From contig JAAYAV010000201.1 in NCBI GenBank assembly GCA_012719195.1, forward strand, positions 1-32,478: a stretch of DNA of 32,478 nucleotides, written 5' to 3'. The notes beneath the pieces were generated by a model. It was not told the origin of the DNA. It saw nothing but the letters and a program-made list of their open reading frames with translations, and ran no database searches. Positions 14,523 through 23,500 of this stretch are shown piece by piece. Each line of letters begins with the position of its first letter. Within the stretch, counting starts at the first letter, position 1. Made by a program: the position numbers and the translations under genes. Source of the stretch: Anaerolineae bacterium (GTDB lineage Bacteria; Chloroflexota; Anaerolineae; DRVO01).

Positions 14523-15992
14523 ATGTACCAGACTCTCAGTGCGCGTAATGATGTTTACATCACACCACAGGCGATCATCGCCAACGCCCTGCTGCAGATG
14601 TCGGCCCTGGAACTCGACCAGGCTGTCAGTGAGGCCCTCGCCGAGAACCCCGCCCTGGAGATGCCCTCTCCGGTGGTCTGTCCCCGCTGCGGAACTCCCC
14701 TAGCCAACGGGATCTGCCCTCTGTGTGCGACCCACGGCCGCAACGCCGAGATCCGACGCGACGAGGACGGCTGGTGGAACGATGACTCGCGCTGGCGAAC
14801 GCGAAACATCCCGCTGGGAGAGGAGGACGATTTCGACCCCCTCACCCTGGTAGCCGCGGAGACGACGCTGGCCGAGCACATGCTGGAGCAGTTGGCGCCG
14901 CTCCTTGAGCCGGACGAACTAGAGATCGCCGTCTACATCACCGACTCTCTGGATGTGCATGGCTTCTTCACCGTCCCGCTGGAGGAGGCGGCCGAGCACC
15001 TGCATTGTACCCAGGAGCGGATAGAGGCGGTTCTCGCCAAGGTGCACACCATCGATCCGCCCGGAGTGGGTGCTCGATCGGTGCAGGAGGGGCTGCTCAT
15101 TCAGCTCGCCCAGCTCGAGAACGCCAATGGGTACACGGAGCCCGCCCGGCGCATTCTCAGCGAATGCTGGGACTCCTTCTCCCGCCTGAGCCTGGACGCC
15201 ATCGCCCGCCGGCTGCGTCTCTCCGAAGACGACGTGTCGGAGACTATCACCTTCATCGGGCGCAACCTGAACCCCTTCCCGGCCAACATCAACTGGAGCG
15301 GGCCGGGACCCCGCAGCGAGGGCGGCTCCCTTCAGCCCGATATCATTGTGCGGTCGCGACCGGGAAGCGAGAGCAAGTACGAGATTGAGATCCCGGACAG
15401 CCGGCGCTACCGCCTGCGCGTGAACGGTCTCTACCAGCAGATGGCCCGGGACATCAGGGCCGGCGACTGCCAGGCGACCTACGCGGAGTCCGAACACCTG
15501 CGCGAGCACCTCGCGCAAGCCAGGCTCTTCATCAACTGCGTGCGGCAGCGTTGGCAGACATTGGAGCGAATCGCGCTCGCCCTGGTGGACATTCAGGAGG
15601 AGTTCCTAGACAAGGGGTACCGGCACCTCCGGCCTTTGACTCGCTCTGAGCTCGCCGATATAGTCGGGGTGCATGAGTCTACGGTCGGCAGGGCAGTGGC
15701 CAACAAGGCCATAATGCTGCCCAACAACCGGATCATCCCACTCTCGGACCTTTTCGACGGTTCCCTGGCGGTGAAGTGCGTCATCGAAGAGATAGTGCTC
15801 CAGGAGAACGAAGCCCTGAGCGACCAGAAGATCGCGGACGTCCTCCAGTCTCGGGGCTACAACCTGGCCCGACGGACGGTGGCCAAGTACCGGGACGCGG
15901 TGGGGATTCCACCGGCGCGGGTGCGAGCCGCCCTGAAGACGCGCGCCTGGCGCCCGCTGTGGGTGCCACCCGAGCACGCCGGCGCCTTCTAG
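14523..15992 (+). CDS. rpoN: RNA polymerase sigma-54 factor with a zinc-ribbon insertion, 489 aa
   Basis: Sigma-54 directs RNA polymerase to -24/-12 promoters and needs an AAA+ activator to open DNA. Region I is recognisable (ITPQAIIANALLQMSALEL then LAENPALEM, residues 13-47). It is followed by a compact zinc ribbon, CPRC-x8-CPLC (Cys 53, 56, 65, 68), and an acidic stretch. The core-binding region spans roughly 110-300. The helix-turn-helix ELADIVGVHESTVGRA and the RpoN box ARRTVAKYR (449-457) recognise -12 and -24. A 32-residue tail after the box is longer than usual. I chose ATG 14523 over the in-frame ATG at 14508 because GGAGG (14512-14516) is ideally spaced for it. The histidine-kinase and NtrC-like genes follow in the same operon. 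Confidence 0.94.
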   Translation: MYQTLSARNDVYITPQAIIANALLQMSALELDQAVSEALAENPALEMPSPVVCPRCGTPLANGICPLCATHGRNAEIRRDEDGWWNDDSRWRTRNIPLGEEDDFDPLTLVAAETTLAEHMLEQLAPLLEPDELEIAVYITDSLDVHGFFTVPLEEAAEHLHCTQERIEAVLAKVHTIDPPGVGARSVQEGLLIQLAQLENANGYTEPARRILSECWDSFSRLSLDAIARRLRLSEDDVSETITFIGRNLNPFPANINWSGPGPRSEGGSLQPDIIVRSRPGSESKYEIEIPDSRRYRLRVNGLYQQMARDIRAGDCQATYAESEHLREHLAQARLFINCVRQRWQTLERIALALVDIQEEFLDKGYRHLRPLTRSELADIVGVHESTVGRAVANKAIMLPNNRIIPLSDLFDGSLAVKCVIEEIVLQENEALSDQKIADVLQSRGYNLARRTVAKYRDAVGIPPARVRAALKTRAWRPLWVPPEHAGAF

Positions 15993-18343
15993 ACTTCACT
16001 ATCGGGAGGACCCCGCTCCTCATCGGGGTCGCGGTCCTGATCGTCGCGGCTCTGAGCCTTGGCTATGTCGTTCAGAGCCGTCTGCCCGTCGCTGACGTCG
16101 CCCTCGAATCCAGCTGGGGCGGTGACCCCCTCACCGTCGCCATCGGCGTCGACGGGATGCCGCTCTCCTTCACCCGCAGCGGTGAACGCGTGGGCCTGTG
16201 GCCGGATCTCTTTGACCAGGCCCCGCTCGCCAGCCGATCCTGGTCCGTACTGAGCACCTCCGAGTCCGATGCCGCTGCCGCGGCCGCTGCCGGAGCCGCC
16301 GACGTGGCGCTGCTGCCGGTGGTGCGTGGCCAGAGCGCCTTTGGCCTGACAGTGTCGGAGCCCCTGGCCAGTCACTCCGGTTCCCTCTTCGCCCTTGCCC
16401 CCATTCTGGGCACCGAATCCCTCGCCGGGCAGTCAGTGGCTTGGTCCGGCGCCGAGGGTCTGGTCCCGGTGCTAATGCGGCTCGGGGCCGAGCCCGTCGC
16501 CACCATGTCGGTGGACGACTGCCTGACCAGGGTACTCACCGGAACCGTAGTCGCTTGTGCTATGGACGAGGCGGTGGGGCGAGCGCACGCCGCTGCCCTC
16601 GGCCTGAGTGAGCGCCTGCTGATCGTCGGCAGCCCCATAGCCACCATCGACTACATCCTGGCCTGGCGGCCGGCCGATGGCGTGGCCGCAAAGGTACTGC
16701 CACGCTGGATTGCCACGGCGTCCGAGGCGGGCGTGCTGCCCAGCCTGCAACGGCAGTGGCTTGGAATGCCCCTGCAGACGCGCATGGCTCCCAGCTGGAC
16801 CGGCATTAGCAGCGGACTGGCGGCGGCCTTGGCCAGCGTGTCAATGGTTGCCGTCGCCGTCGGGCTCCAGAACCGCCGGCTGCGGTCGACCATCTCCCGG
16901 CGAGCGCGCGCCTTGGCGCGCTCGGAGCCACGACACGCCGCGGCCTTCCAGGCCACCCGCGACGCGGTCTTCGTTCTCGAGCCGCGCGAGCTGACCATCC
17001 TCGAGGCCAACCAACGCGCCTACGAGCTAACAGGTCACGAACCCGGCCGGCTGATTGGAGTGCAGTTCACTGAACTTCTCCCGGCTCGACAGCGGCGACT
17101 ACTGCGCCGGACCTTCCTGGACGAGGAGCCGGTGGACCTGGATGACCTGCCGTTAGTTCACACGGAAGGCACTGTCGCCACCGTGTCCCTTCATAGCTTC
17201 GTGGTGGCAACCGCGTCTGGGACCGAGCGAGTGTGCCTGGCCACCGATATGACTGAGAGTATCGGCAATCGGCGCGAGGTCGACCGCCTGGCCGACCTCG
17301 CACGGCGCCTGATCCAGGCGGTACCGGTGCCCCTGCTCGTCATCGATGCCGCCGGGCAAGTGCTGGCGGCCAACCCAGCAGTGACGCGAATCGGACTGCC
17401 CGAGGACGCCGCCGGCCAACCCGTGGACAACTTGCTCCAGTCCACGCCGGAGCCCATGGGCAAGCAGATAGCCTCGCTGGTAGGCCGGCGCGACGGCAGC
17501 AGCCAGGCAACGACTGTCATGGCTGGAGCCGACAGCGAGTCCGGTGTGCCCGGTACACTCGCCCCGCTGGGAGAGGACACAAACCCTTGGGGAGCGCTCC
17601 TCGTGGTGGCAGAAGCGACCGATGGCGGCCCAGCACCCGGCCAGGATCAGCGCCTCGACGTGCTAAGTGCCCTCGGACAGGTCTCCGGCGTTCTGGCACA
17701 CGACATCCGCTCTCGCGTCACCAACGCCAGCCTGGGTGTGCAGATGCTGGAGGAGGGACTCCCGCCCGACGACCCGGACCGGGTGTCGGTCCGCATCGTG
17801 CGCGAGGAGATCGACTTCACCATGGAGATGGTGGACGACATCCTGACGCTGCTACGGCCGGGCAAGGTGCAGCGTGATGCTTGCCGCGTGGACGAGATTC
17901 TGGAGCGTGTAGTTGTGGCGCAGGCGTCCCTGAGTCATAGTAGTGGCGTAGAAGTGCTGGCGTCGCTCGCCTCGGGGATACCGGCCGTAACCGGAGACCC
18001 GGTGCAGCTCGAGCGCGCCCTCACCAACCTGGTGAAGAACGCTATCGAGGCCTCGCCCGTGGGCGGAGTGGTTAGTGTGGGCGTCGAACTGCTCGCCGGA
18101 GCCGCCCGCGTCAGTGGTCGTGATGAACTGCGCGTCACCATAGCGGACCAGGGTGCGGGGATACCACCCCACATCCGCGGACGGCTCTTCGAGCCCTACG
18201 CCACCGGCAAGCGTGGCGGGACCGGGCTGGGGCTTTCTATCGTGAAGAAGATCATAGATGAGCACAGGGGACGGATCGAGGTGGGTAGCCGCGTCAATAG
18301 CGGAACGACCTTCACCGTCTACCTACCTGTAAGTAGGGATTGA
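15959..18343 (+). CDS. NtrB-like sensor histidine kinase with solute-binding-like sensor and PAS domains, about 794 aa
   Basis: Domain order from the chosen GTG: a basic N-terminus, membrane helix (about 18-38), an extracytoplasmic domain of about 230 residues resembling family-3 solute-binding proteins (LTVAIGVDGMPLSF start, LQRQWLG end), a second helix near 285-300, a PAS domain (AVFVLEPRELTILEANQRAYELTG), and a second PAS-like domain (PLLVIDAAGQVLAANPA). Dimerisation/phosphoacceptor His581 lies in LAHDIRSRVTN. An HATPase domain follows with N-box NLVKNAIEA, DQGAGIP and GTGLGLSIVKKI. The usual Asn-Pro after the His motif is absent. The start is uncertain: the frame is open into rpoN, GTG 15959 overlaps rpoN by 34 bases and keeps the first helix, but it lacks a good ribosome-binding site. 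It probably phosphorylates the NtrC-like regulator next door. Confidence 0.88.
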   Translation: MGATRARRRLLDFTIGRTPLLIGVAVLIVAALSLGYVVQSRLPVADVALESSWGGDPLTVAIGVDGMPLSFTRSGERVGLWPDLFDQAPLASRSWSVLSTSESDAAAAAAAGAADVALLPVVRGQSAFGLTVSEPLASHSGSLFALAPILGTESLAGQSVAWSGAEGLVPVLMRLGAEPVATMSVDDCLTRVLTGTVVACAMDEAVGRAHAAALGLSERLLIVGSPIATIDYILAWRPADGVAAKVLPRWIATASEAGVLPSLQRQWLGMPLQTRMAPSWTGISSGLAAALASVSMVAVAVGLQNRRLRSTISRRARALARSEPRHAAAFQATRDAVFVLEPRELTILEANQRAYELTGHEPGRLIGVQFTELLPARQRRLLRRTFLDEEPVDLDDLPLVHTEGTVATVSLHSFVVATASGTERVCLATDMTESIGNRREVDRLADLARRLIQAVPVPLLVIDAAGQVLAANPAVTRIGLPEDAAGQPVDNLLQSTPEPMGKQIASLVGRRDGSSQATTVMAGADSESGVPGTLAPLGEDTNPWGALLVVAEATDGGPAPGQDQRLDVLSALGQVSGVLAHDIRSRVTNASLGVQMLEEGLPPDDPDRVSVRIVREEIDFTMEMVDDILTLLRPGKVQRDACRVDEILERVVVAQASLSHSSGVEVLASLASGIPAVTGDPVQLERALTNLVKNAIEASPVGGVVSVGVELLAGAARVSGRDELRVTIADQGAGIPPHIRGRLFEPYATGKRGGTGLGLSIVKKIIDEHRGRIEVGSRVNSGTTFTVYLPVSRD

Positions 18344-18351
18344 GGTCAGAA

Positions 18352-19713
18352 ATGCCCGGAAGCATCCTTATCGTTGAAGACGACGTCAGTACCAGGCTCT
18401 TTCTGGCCACGTCGATCCGCCGCGATGGCTATGTGGTTCGCGAGGCCAGCACGGTAGAGGAGGCCCTAGACCAACTCCAGAAGCATCCCATCGACCTAGT
18501 GATTCTCGACCTGGGGCTGCCCGACCGTTCCGGGATGGAGCTGCTTCCGGAGGTCACCGCGTCCGATCCGAATCTGCCCGTAATCGTCCTCACGTCGTCG
18601 CAAGAGCCTGCCGACGCCGTGCTGGCCATGAAGCTTCGCGCCTGCGACTTCCTCATAAAACCCCCGAATCTTGTGTCTCTGAAACAGATCATCGCCCACC
18701 TCCTCAACACCGCTCAGCTGCACGATCACATCGAGGTGCTCAAGTCCAGCCAGGGAGACGCGTCTCAGCCCTTTGTGCTGGGCAAGAGCCGGGCTATGGG
18801 GCAGGTGCTGGAGATGGTCGAGGACGTCGCGCCGCTGCCGACGAGTGTCCTCATTCTGGGCGAGAGCGGAACCGGCAAGGAGCGCATCGCCAGGCTCCTC
18901 CACGACCGGAGCCCTCGGGCCAGGCACCCGTTCATTGCCGTCAACACCGCTGCCATACCCGACAATCTGATGGAGAGCGAGTTCTTCGGCGCCATGCGCG
19001 GTTCATACTCAGGCGCCACCAAGGATCGCAAGGGTATCATCGAGCACACCCACGGCGGGACCCTCTTTCTGGATGAGATCAGCTCCATGAAGCCCGACCT
19101 TCAGGTGAAGCTGCTGCGCGTCCTCGAGGACGGCAAGGTCCGTCGGCTGGGATCGAGCTCCGATATCGAGGTGGACACGCGGATCATCAGCGCCTCCAAC
19201 CAGGACCTACAGGAGATGATCCAGGCGGGCACGTTCCGCGAGGATCTCTACTACCGGCTGGCGGTGGTGGTCATCGAGTTGCCGCCCCTGCGGGAGCGCC
19301 TAGAGGACATCCCCGACCTGACGGCCGCCTATATCGATCACTTCAACCGCGAGCTGAGCCGCTTCGTGGAAGGAGTGACACCGGAAGCGCTATCCTGCCT
19401 GAAGGCCTACTCCTGGCCCGGCAACATCCGGGAGCTCCGCAACGTGATCGAGCGGGCCATGATCAGGGCCAAGGAGGGCGAGATCGGGCTGGAGCACCTG
19501 CCGCGGGAGCTCCAGAGGGTCAGTTTGAGAGCGATCTCGCCGCGGCCCACCGCCAGGGACGATCCCGGACGCCTCGCCCACTCCCTGGTTGACTATGATA
19601 AGCAGCTTATCAGCCAGGCGCTGGTACAGGCCGACGGAGACCGCGAGTATGCCGCCAGGCTACTCGGCATCACCGTCGAGGAGATGGACCGCCGGCTGGC
19701 CGCCTCGAGCTGA
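18352..19713 (+). CDS. NtrC-family sigma-54-dependent response regulator (REC-AAA+-Fis), 453 aa
   Basis: This is the activator that remodels sigma-54 holoenzyme with ATP. The receiver domain has VEDD at 8-11, phosphoacceptor Asp53 in ILDLGLPD, Thr81 and Lys103. The AAA+ domain has Walker A GESGTGKE (170-177), Walker B GGTLFLDE ending at Asp241/Glu242, and an FREDLYYRL sensor/arginine segment near 299. The sigma-54 contact loop, normally GAFTGA, is GSYSGA at 217-222. The C-terminus resembles a Fis-type helix-turn-helix (ALVQADGDREYAARLLGIT) with an atypical second helix. ATG 18352 is preferred over TTG 18340 because GAGGT lies just before it. It follows the kinase by 8 bases and is directly upstream of a sigma-54 promoter. 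Confidence 0.94.
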   Translation: MPGSILIVEDDVSTRLFLATSIRRDGYVVREASTVEEALDQLQKHPIDLVILDLGLPDRSGMELLPEVTASDPNLPVIVLTSSQEPADAVLAMKLRACDFLIKPPNLVSLKQIIAHLLNTAQLHDHIEVLKSSQGDASQPFVLGKSRAMGQVLEMVEDVAPLPTSVLILGESGTGKERIARLLHDRSPRARHPFIAVNTAAIPDNLMESEFFGAMRGSYSGATKDRKGIIEHTHGGTLFLDEISSMKPDLQVKLLRVLEDGKVRRLGSSSDIEVDTRIISASNQDLQEMIQAGTFREDLYYRLAVVVIELPPLRERLEDIPDLTAAYIDHFNRELSRFVEGVTPEALSCLKAYSWPGNIRELRNVIERAMIRAKEGEIGLEHLPRELQRVSLRAISPRPTARDDPGRLAHSLVDYDKQLISQALVQADGDREYAARLLGITVEEMDRRLAASS

Positions 19714-19722
19714 CCCCCACCC

Positions 19723-19738
19723 TGGCATACTAATTGCA
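19723..19738 (+). promoter_or_regulatory. Sigma-54 promoter of the response regulator / TPR / peptidase operon
   Basis: TGGCAT-ACTAA-TTGCA matches the consensus with one soft change (C to T at the end of the -24 box). The GG is at 19724-19725 and the GC at 19736-19737, exactly 12 bases apart. It lies 10 bases after the stop of the NtrC-like activator and about 55 bases before the next gene, in a true intergenic gap. Expected start of transcription is near 19748-19750. Confidence 0.86.
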
Positions 19739-19741
19739 GTT

Positions 19742-19788
19742 AGCCCTCGGGTGACGCCGCAAGGCGTCGGCATCTTCGCCCGAGGGTT
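19742..19788 (+). promoter_or_regulatory. Leader hairpin that covers the ribosome-binding site
   Basis: CCCTCGGG at 19744-19751 is the exact complement of CCCGAGGG at 19779-19786, and pairing can extend by a few bases on both sides. Nested inside is GACGCC-GCAA-GGCGTC (19753-19768), a 6-bp stem with a GNRA tetraloop. The 3' arm of the outer stem contains GAGGG (19782-19786), the probable ribosome-binding site of the response regulator, so full folding would block its translation. A transcript from the sigma-54 promoter would begin within the 5' arm and lose part of the stem. It does not match a riboswitch class that I know. It could also act as a terminator or attenuator for read-through from the activator gene, though it has no proper T-run. 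Confidence 0.55.
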
Positions 19789-19792
19789 CGCT

Positions 19793-20179
19793 TTGCCCAT
19801 GGTCCCACAGCGCGTACTCCTGGTTGACGATCAGCCCGCGGCGCTACACTTCCTGCGCAGCGGCCTTCTGCACGCCTGGCCCTCCTGTCAGGTGGACTTG
19901 GCCGGCAACGCGACCCAGGCCGAGCCGCTCATCCGGCGGCACCGCTATGACGCCATGATTACCGACTACCACCTAGGAGACGGCACCGGGCTGGACCTGG
20001 CCCGGCTGGCCCGGCGACGACTGCCGCTGGCTACCATCGTTCTCACTTCGGCTTCGCCGTATGCCCTTGCCGATGCAGAGATCGAGGCGCGCGAGTGCTG
20101 CATCGGTCTGTTGCCGAAGCCCATCGAGTTCAGTCGACTCCTGCAGTCACTGCAGGTAGATCCGGTGGTGGTGCCATGA
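19793..20179 (+). CDS. Single-domain response regulator (CheY-like), about 128 aa
   Basis: A stand-alone receiver domain: VLLVDDQ near the N-terminus, phosphoacceptor Asp in MITDYHLGDGTG, Thr in IVLTSAS, and Lys in LLPKPIE. There is no output domain, so it should signal by protein contact. Two starts are possible. TTG 19793 has GAGGG 6 bases upstream; ATG 19799 is two codons later but 12 bases from that site. I prefer the TTG. The frame is open into ntrC, but that upstream part has no domain match. It is the first gene after the sigma-54 promoter and overlaps the next gene by 4 bases (ATGA). Its kinase may be the NtrB-like protein or another. Confidence 0.88.
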   Translation: MPMVPQRVLLVDDQPAALHFLRSGLLHAWPSCQVDLAGNATQAEPLIRRHRYDAMITDYHLGDGTGLDLARLARRRLPLATIVLTSASPYALADAEIEARECCIGLLPKPIEFSRLLQSLQVDPVVVP

Positions 20180-20508
20180 CTCTCGCGCTGGACAGTGAAC
20201 TTCTTCGCATCGCCATGGCAGTTGTGCTCTTCCTGCTGGGCGTCGTCGCCCTTATAGCCGGCCTGCGCCTTATCCTTGCCGGCGAGTACCGCGACGGCAT
20301 GAAGGAACTGGTGGCGCAGTCCACCCGGGTCAGCAAGCGTGGCGTCACCGAGCAGAGCGTGGCCCCCATCATCGAGGCCACCTCCCGGCTTATTGACTCC
20401 GTGGCCGGCCTCGTCCGGACGGCCTTCGGCATGGGAGCCTTCCTGTGTCTTCTCGGTGTCGCTCTGTGCACCATCTCTGTTTGGATCATTTGGGTCACGC
20501 TACCGTGA
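20176..20508 (+). CDS. Two-helix membrane protein, 110 aa
   Basis: No family recognised. Two membrane helices (about residues 10-34 and 81-106) flank a 45-residue soluble loop with EYRDGMKELVAQSTRVSKRG and a likely amphipathic helix, IIEATSRLIDSVAGLVRTAF. The hairpin layout could tether a cytoplasmic or extracytoplasmic partner at the membrane. The ATG overlaps the receiver stop as ATGA, and the giant TPR gene starts 11 bases later, so all three are probably co-translated. A link with the TPR protein is only inferred from gene order. Confidence 0.75.
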   Translation: MTLALDSELLRIAMAVVLFLLGVVALIAGLRLILAGEYRDGMKELVAQSTRVSKRGVTEQSVAPIIEATSRLIDSVAGLVRTAFGMGAFLCLLGVALCTISVWIIWVTLP

Positions 20509-20519
20509 TTGGAGGTTCC

Positions 20520-23500
20520 ATGGCCGATGTAAGCGCGGTCCCCGGCGCACTCCCCCTCAACCTGCGGGACCAGCGAACTCAGCACACTACCATCGTCACT
20601 ACCGACCTCGAGATGGCCTCGCTTGGCGGTGAGGGCACGACCCTAGTGCTGACCGGTCGAGCCGGAGACGCCCCGGCGATCCCTCACTGGCTTGCCCGCT
20701 CCAGCAGCATCAACTGCGTCCGTCTCTTGGGCGTGCCTGAGATAGAGAACCTCTCGCCGACTTCCGCGGAGCGGTTGGTCGTCTTCGGTACGCGCGAGGT
20801 GGCAGCGGAGCTGACGAAGCGCCTCGACGGCGCCGTCGCGCTAGTGGTGGAACCGGCGCAGGACGCGCAGGTCGCCGCCGCCATCGCGCGCGCCCTGCCG
20901 AGCGGACTCGCGAACGAGCTCTCGGCTGAGGCCCTGCGCGACCCGGAGCTCTGGAGCGCCCTGCACCTGGAGCAGTTCCTGGGCACAGCCATCCGCCTCA
21001 CGCGTCAGGAAGGCGGGACAGCTTGGCTCTCGCGCGCGGCCCTCGTGACCGAGGCGGCTCTAGCGGTAGGAGTAGGCCAGGATCTCCTGCGACGGCTCGG
21101 CGATCGAGTTCTGCAGGGGACTGGTGCCGTCGGCGGGGAGACGGACGCTTCGTCGATGCGGGCTCTCCTATCGGGGCGGCCCGAACCGTTGGCCGTCCAC
21201 CGGCTCTGGGAGGACTACGCGGTCGCCCAGTCGCTCTTGGCCGAGGCACCCGTCGTCCGTACTCTGGTGGCCAATCTAGTGCCCGCCGGGAGCGGCACCG
21301 TAGTCAGCATGCTCTACGGCCTGGCCGACAGCCGCCTCGAGTGGATCCAAGCGCTGATGGCCGAGGGGCCTCAGGGCGCCGAGATGCTGGCCCGCTGCAT
21401 CGCCTGGCAGGATGACCCCAGCGCTCGCCAAGGTTGCGTGGCGGCCGCAGTCGCCGGCGTGTCCGACGCCACCGCGGTGGCCACGTTGGTGCGCGCCCTG
21501 GACGGACTGGTGGGTGCCGACGTGGTGGCGCCGGCAGTGGAAGCGCTCCGGTCACTCGCCCCCAGCAACCTGGCCGCCGTGCACTACATCCTCGCGGGGA
21601 CGGCCATGGCCGCGCGAGTACTGGAGGCACCCGCACTCGCACTGGGGCTGCCGGGCGCAGACTCCGGCCAAGCGGTCGAGTCCGGCATTGAGGCGGCCCT
21701 GAGCACGGCCGACTCCCTGCGCGCGAATCTGCTGTTCCAGCTCGGTCGGTCGGCGGAGGCCAAGGGAGACTGGCAGGAAGCGGCCACTCGCTACCACGCC
21801 GCCTGGCAGTCTGGCCAGCGACTGTCAGTCTACGCCGGCGCGGCGGCGCGCGCCCTGAGTAGAGCCGGGCGTTACGACGACGCCATCCAGGTGCTGGACT
21901 CCGTTGGAGCCACCCTTCCGTCCGATCCCTCGCTGCTTGTGCAACGCGCCGAAGCCTACCTCGGTCTCGGCTGGGCCGATGAGGCGTTGCAGACGGCCCA
22001 GTCGGCTGTCGCCCTCTGCCCCGATTCCGCCTTCGCCCGTGCCGCTGCCGGTCGCACGCTCCAGGCCGCCAGCCGCCTCTCCGAGGCGGAAGCCGAGTGG
22101 ATGGAGGCCGTGCGACTGCGGCCCGCCGACGCCGACGCCCACCTCGACCTGGGCCACTGTCGCTCGGCACTGGGCGACCAGGTCTTGGCGCGGCTCGACT
22201 TCGAGCGCGCCGTGGACTTGCGGCGCGACCACCGTGAGGCCTGCAAGGCGCTGGCGGCGCTGTTGCTGCGGCAGGGCGACCATGCCGGCGCCATCCACCA
22301 CCTGGAACGTCTGTCGGAACTAGAGCCGGCGGACGCACAGGTGCGGGTGCAGCTCGCTGAGGCTCTCGATGCCTCGCGTCAGAACGAACGCGCCGAAGCC
22401 GCCTGGCAAGAGATTCTCGAGCAGGTGTCCGATGACTGGGATGGCTTGCTGGCCACCGGCGCCGCTCTGCGGCGAGCCGGCCGCTTCGATGACGCCGTCA
22501 AGACCCTGAAGCGCGCCATTGCCACCGACCCCTCTGCCGTTGCAGCCGGGATTGAGCTCGCCCAGAGCCTCGAAGCGGCCGGACGGACGGAGGAAGCCCT
22601 GGAGGAGTACAACGCCGTCGTCCGGCGCTTCCCCCAGGAGCCTCTTGCCCACTATCACCTGGGCCGATGTGCAGCCCGAATGGGACAGGTAGATGAGGCC
22701 ATCGCCTCCCTTCAGGAGGCTATCGAGCGCGACCCGGCCCTGTCCGAGGCGCACTACGAGCTCGGGCAGCTACACGAGCATCGAGGGGCACGGGCCGAGG
22801 CACTGGAGTCATACCGTGCCGCTGCTCTCGGCTCAGGCGGCAACCCCCACTATCACGGTGAAGCGGGGCGCCTCTGCCTTGGCCTGGGCCGGTACGAGGA
22901 GGCCGTCCAGCACCTGCGCCGGGCCACCGCGGGGCCGGCAGCCGACGCCGAGACCTACGCCGCTCTCGGAGACGCCCTCTTCCATCGCGGCGCCGACGAG
23001 CAAGCCATGGCTGCCTACCGAAGCGCGGTCGACGGCGAGCCCACCAACCCGTCCTACCATGGCCGGCTGGCTCAGTCGGCCCTCAGGCTGGGCCGGGTCA
23101 ACCAGGCCCTGCGGGAGGCCGAGGAGGCGGTTCGCTTAGCTCCCGACGATCCCGAGTACTTGGCGCTCAAAGCCCAACTGCTGCTGGACATGGGTCGCTC
23201 CCTGACTGCCACCGAGGTGCTGCGGCGCGCCGTCTCCCTCCCCGGTGGCGACGCCTTCCGGGCCGTGCTGGGCGCCGCCTACCGTCGCTCGGGGAACCTG
23301 GAGGCGGCCGAAGCCGAACTCACGGCCGCCGTCGGGCAGCGCCCCGACGACCCGCTCATCCATGAGGAACTGGGTGCCCTCTATGCCGCCCGCGGCGATG
23401 TCGAAGGCGCCCTGCGCGAGGTGCACCACGCCCTCGAACTGGAGACAGACAGCATCGATGCCCGTGTCCGGTTAGCCACCGCCCTGGCTGACCTGGGCGA

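Noticed and set aside
19742-19788. Known riboswitch class (for example a c-di-GMP-I aptamer, because of the GNRA loop)
   Set aside because: The conserved core sequences of the classes I know are missing; only a nested hairpin is supported.
21304-22338. Minus-strand open frame (344 codons), Arg/Pro-rich
   Set aside because: Composition is that of GC-rich antisense; no coding features.
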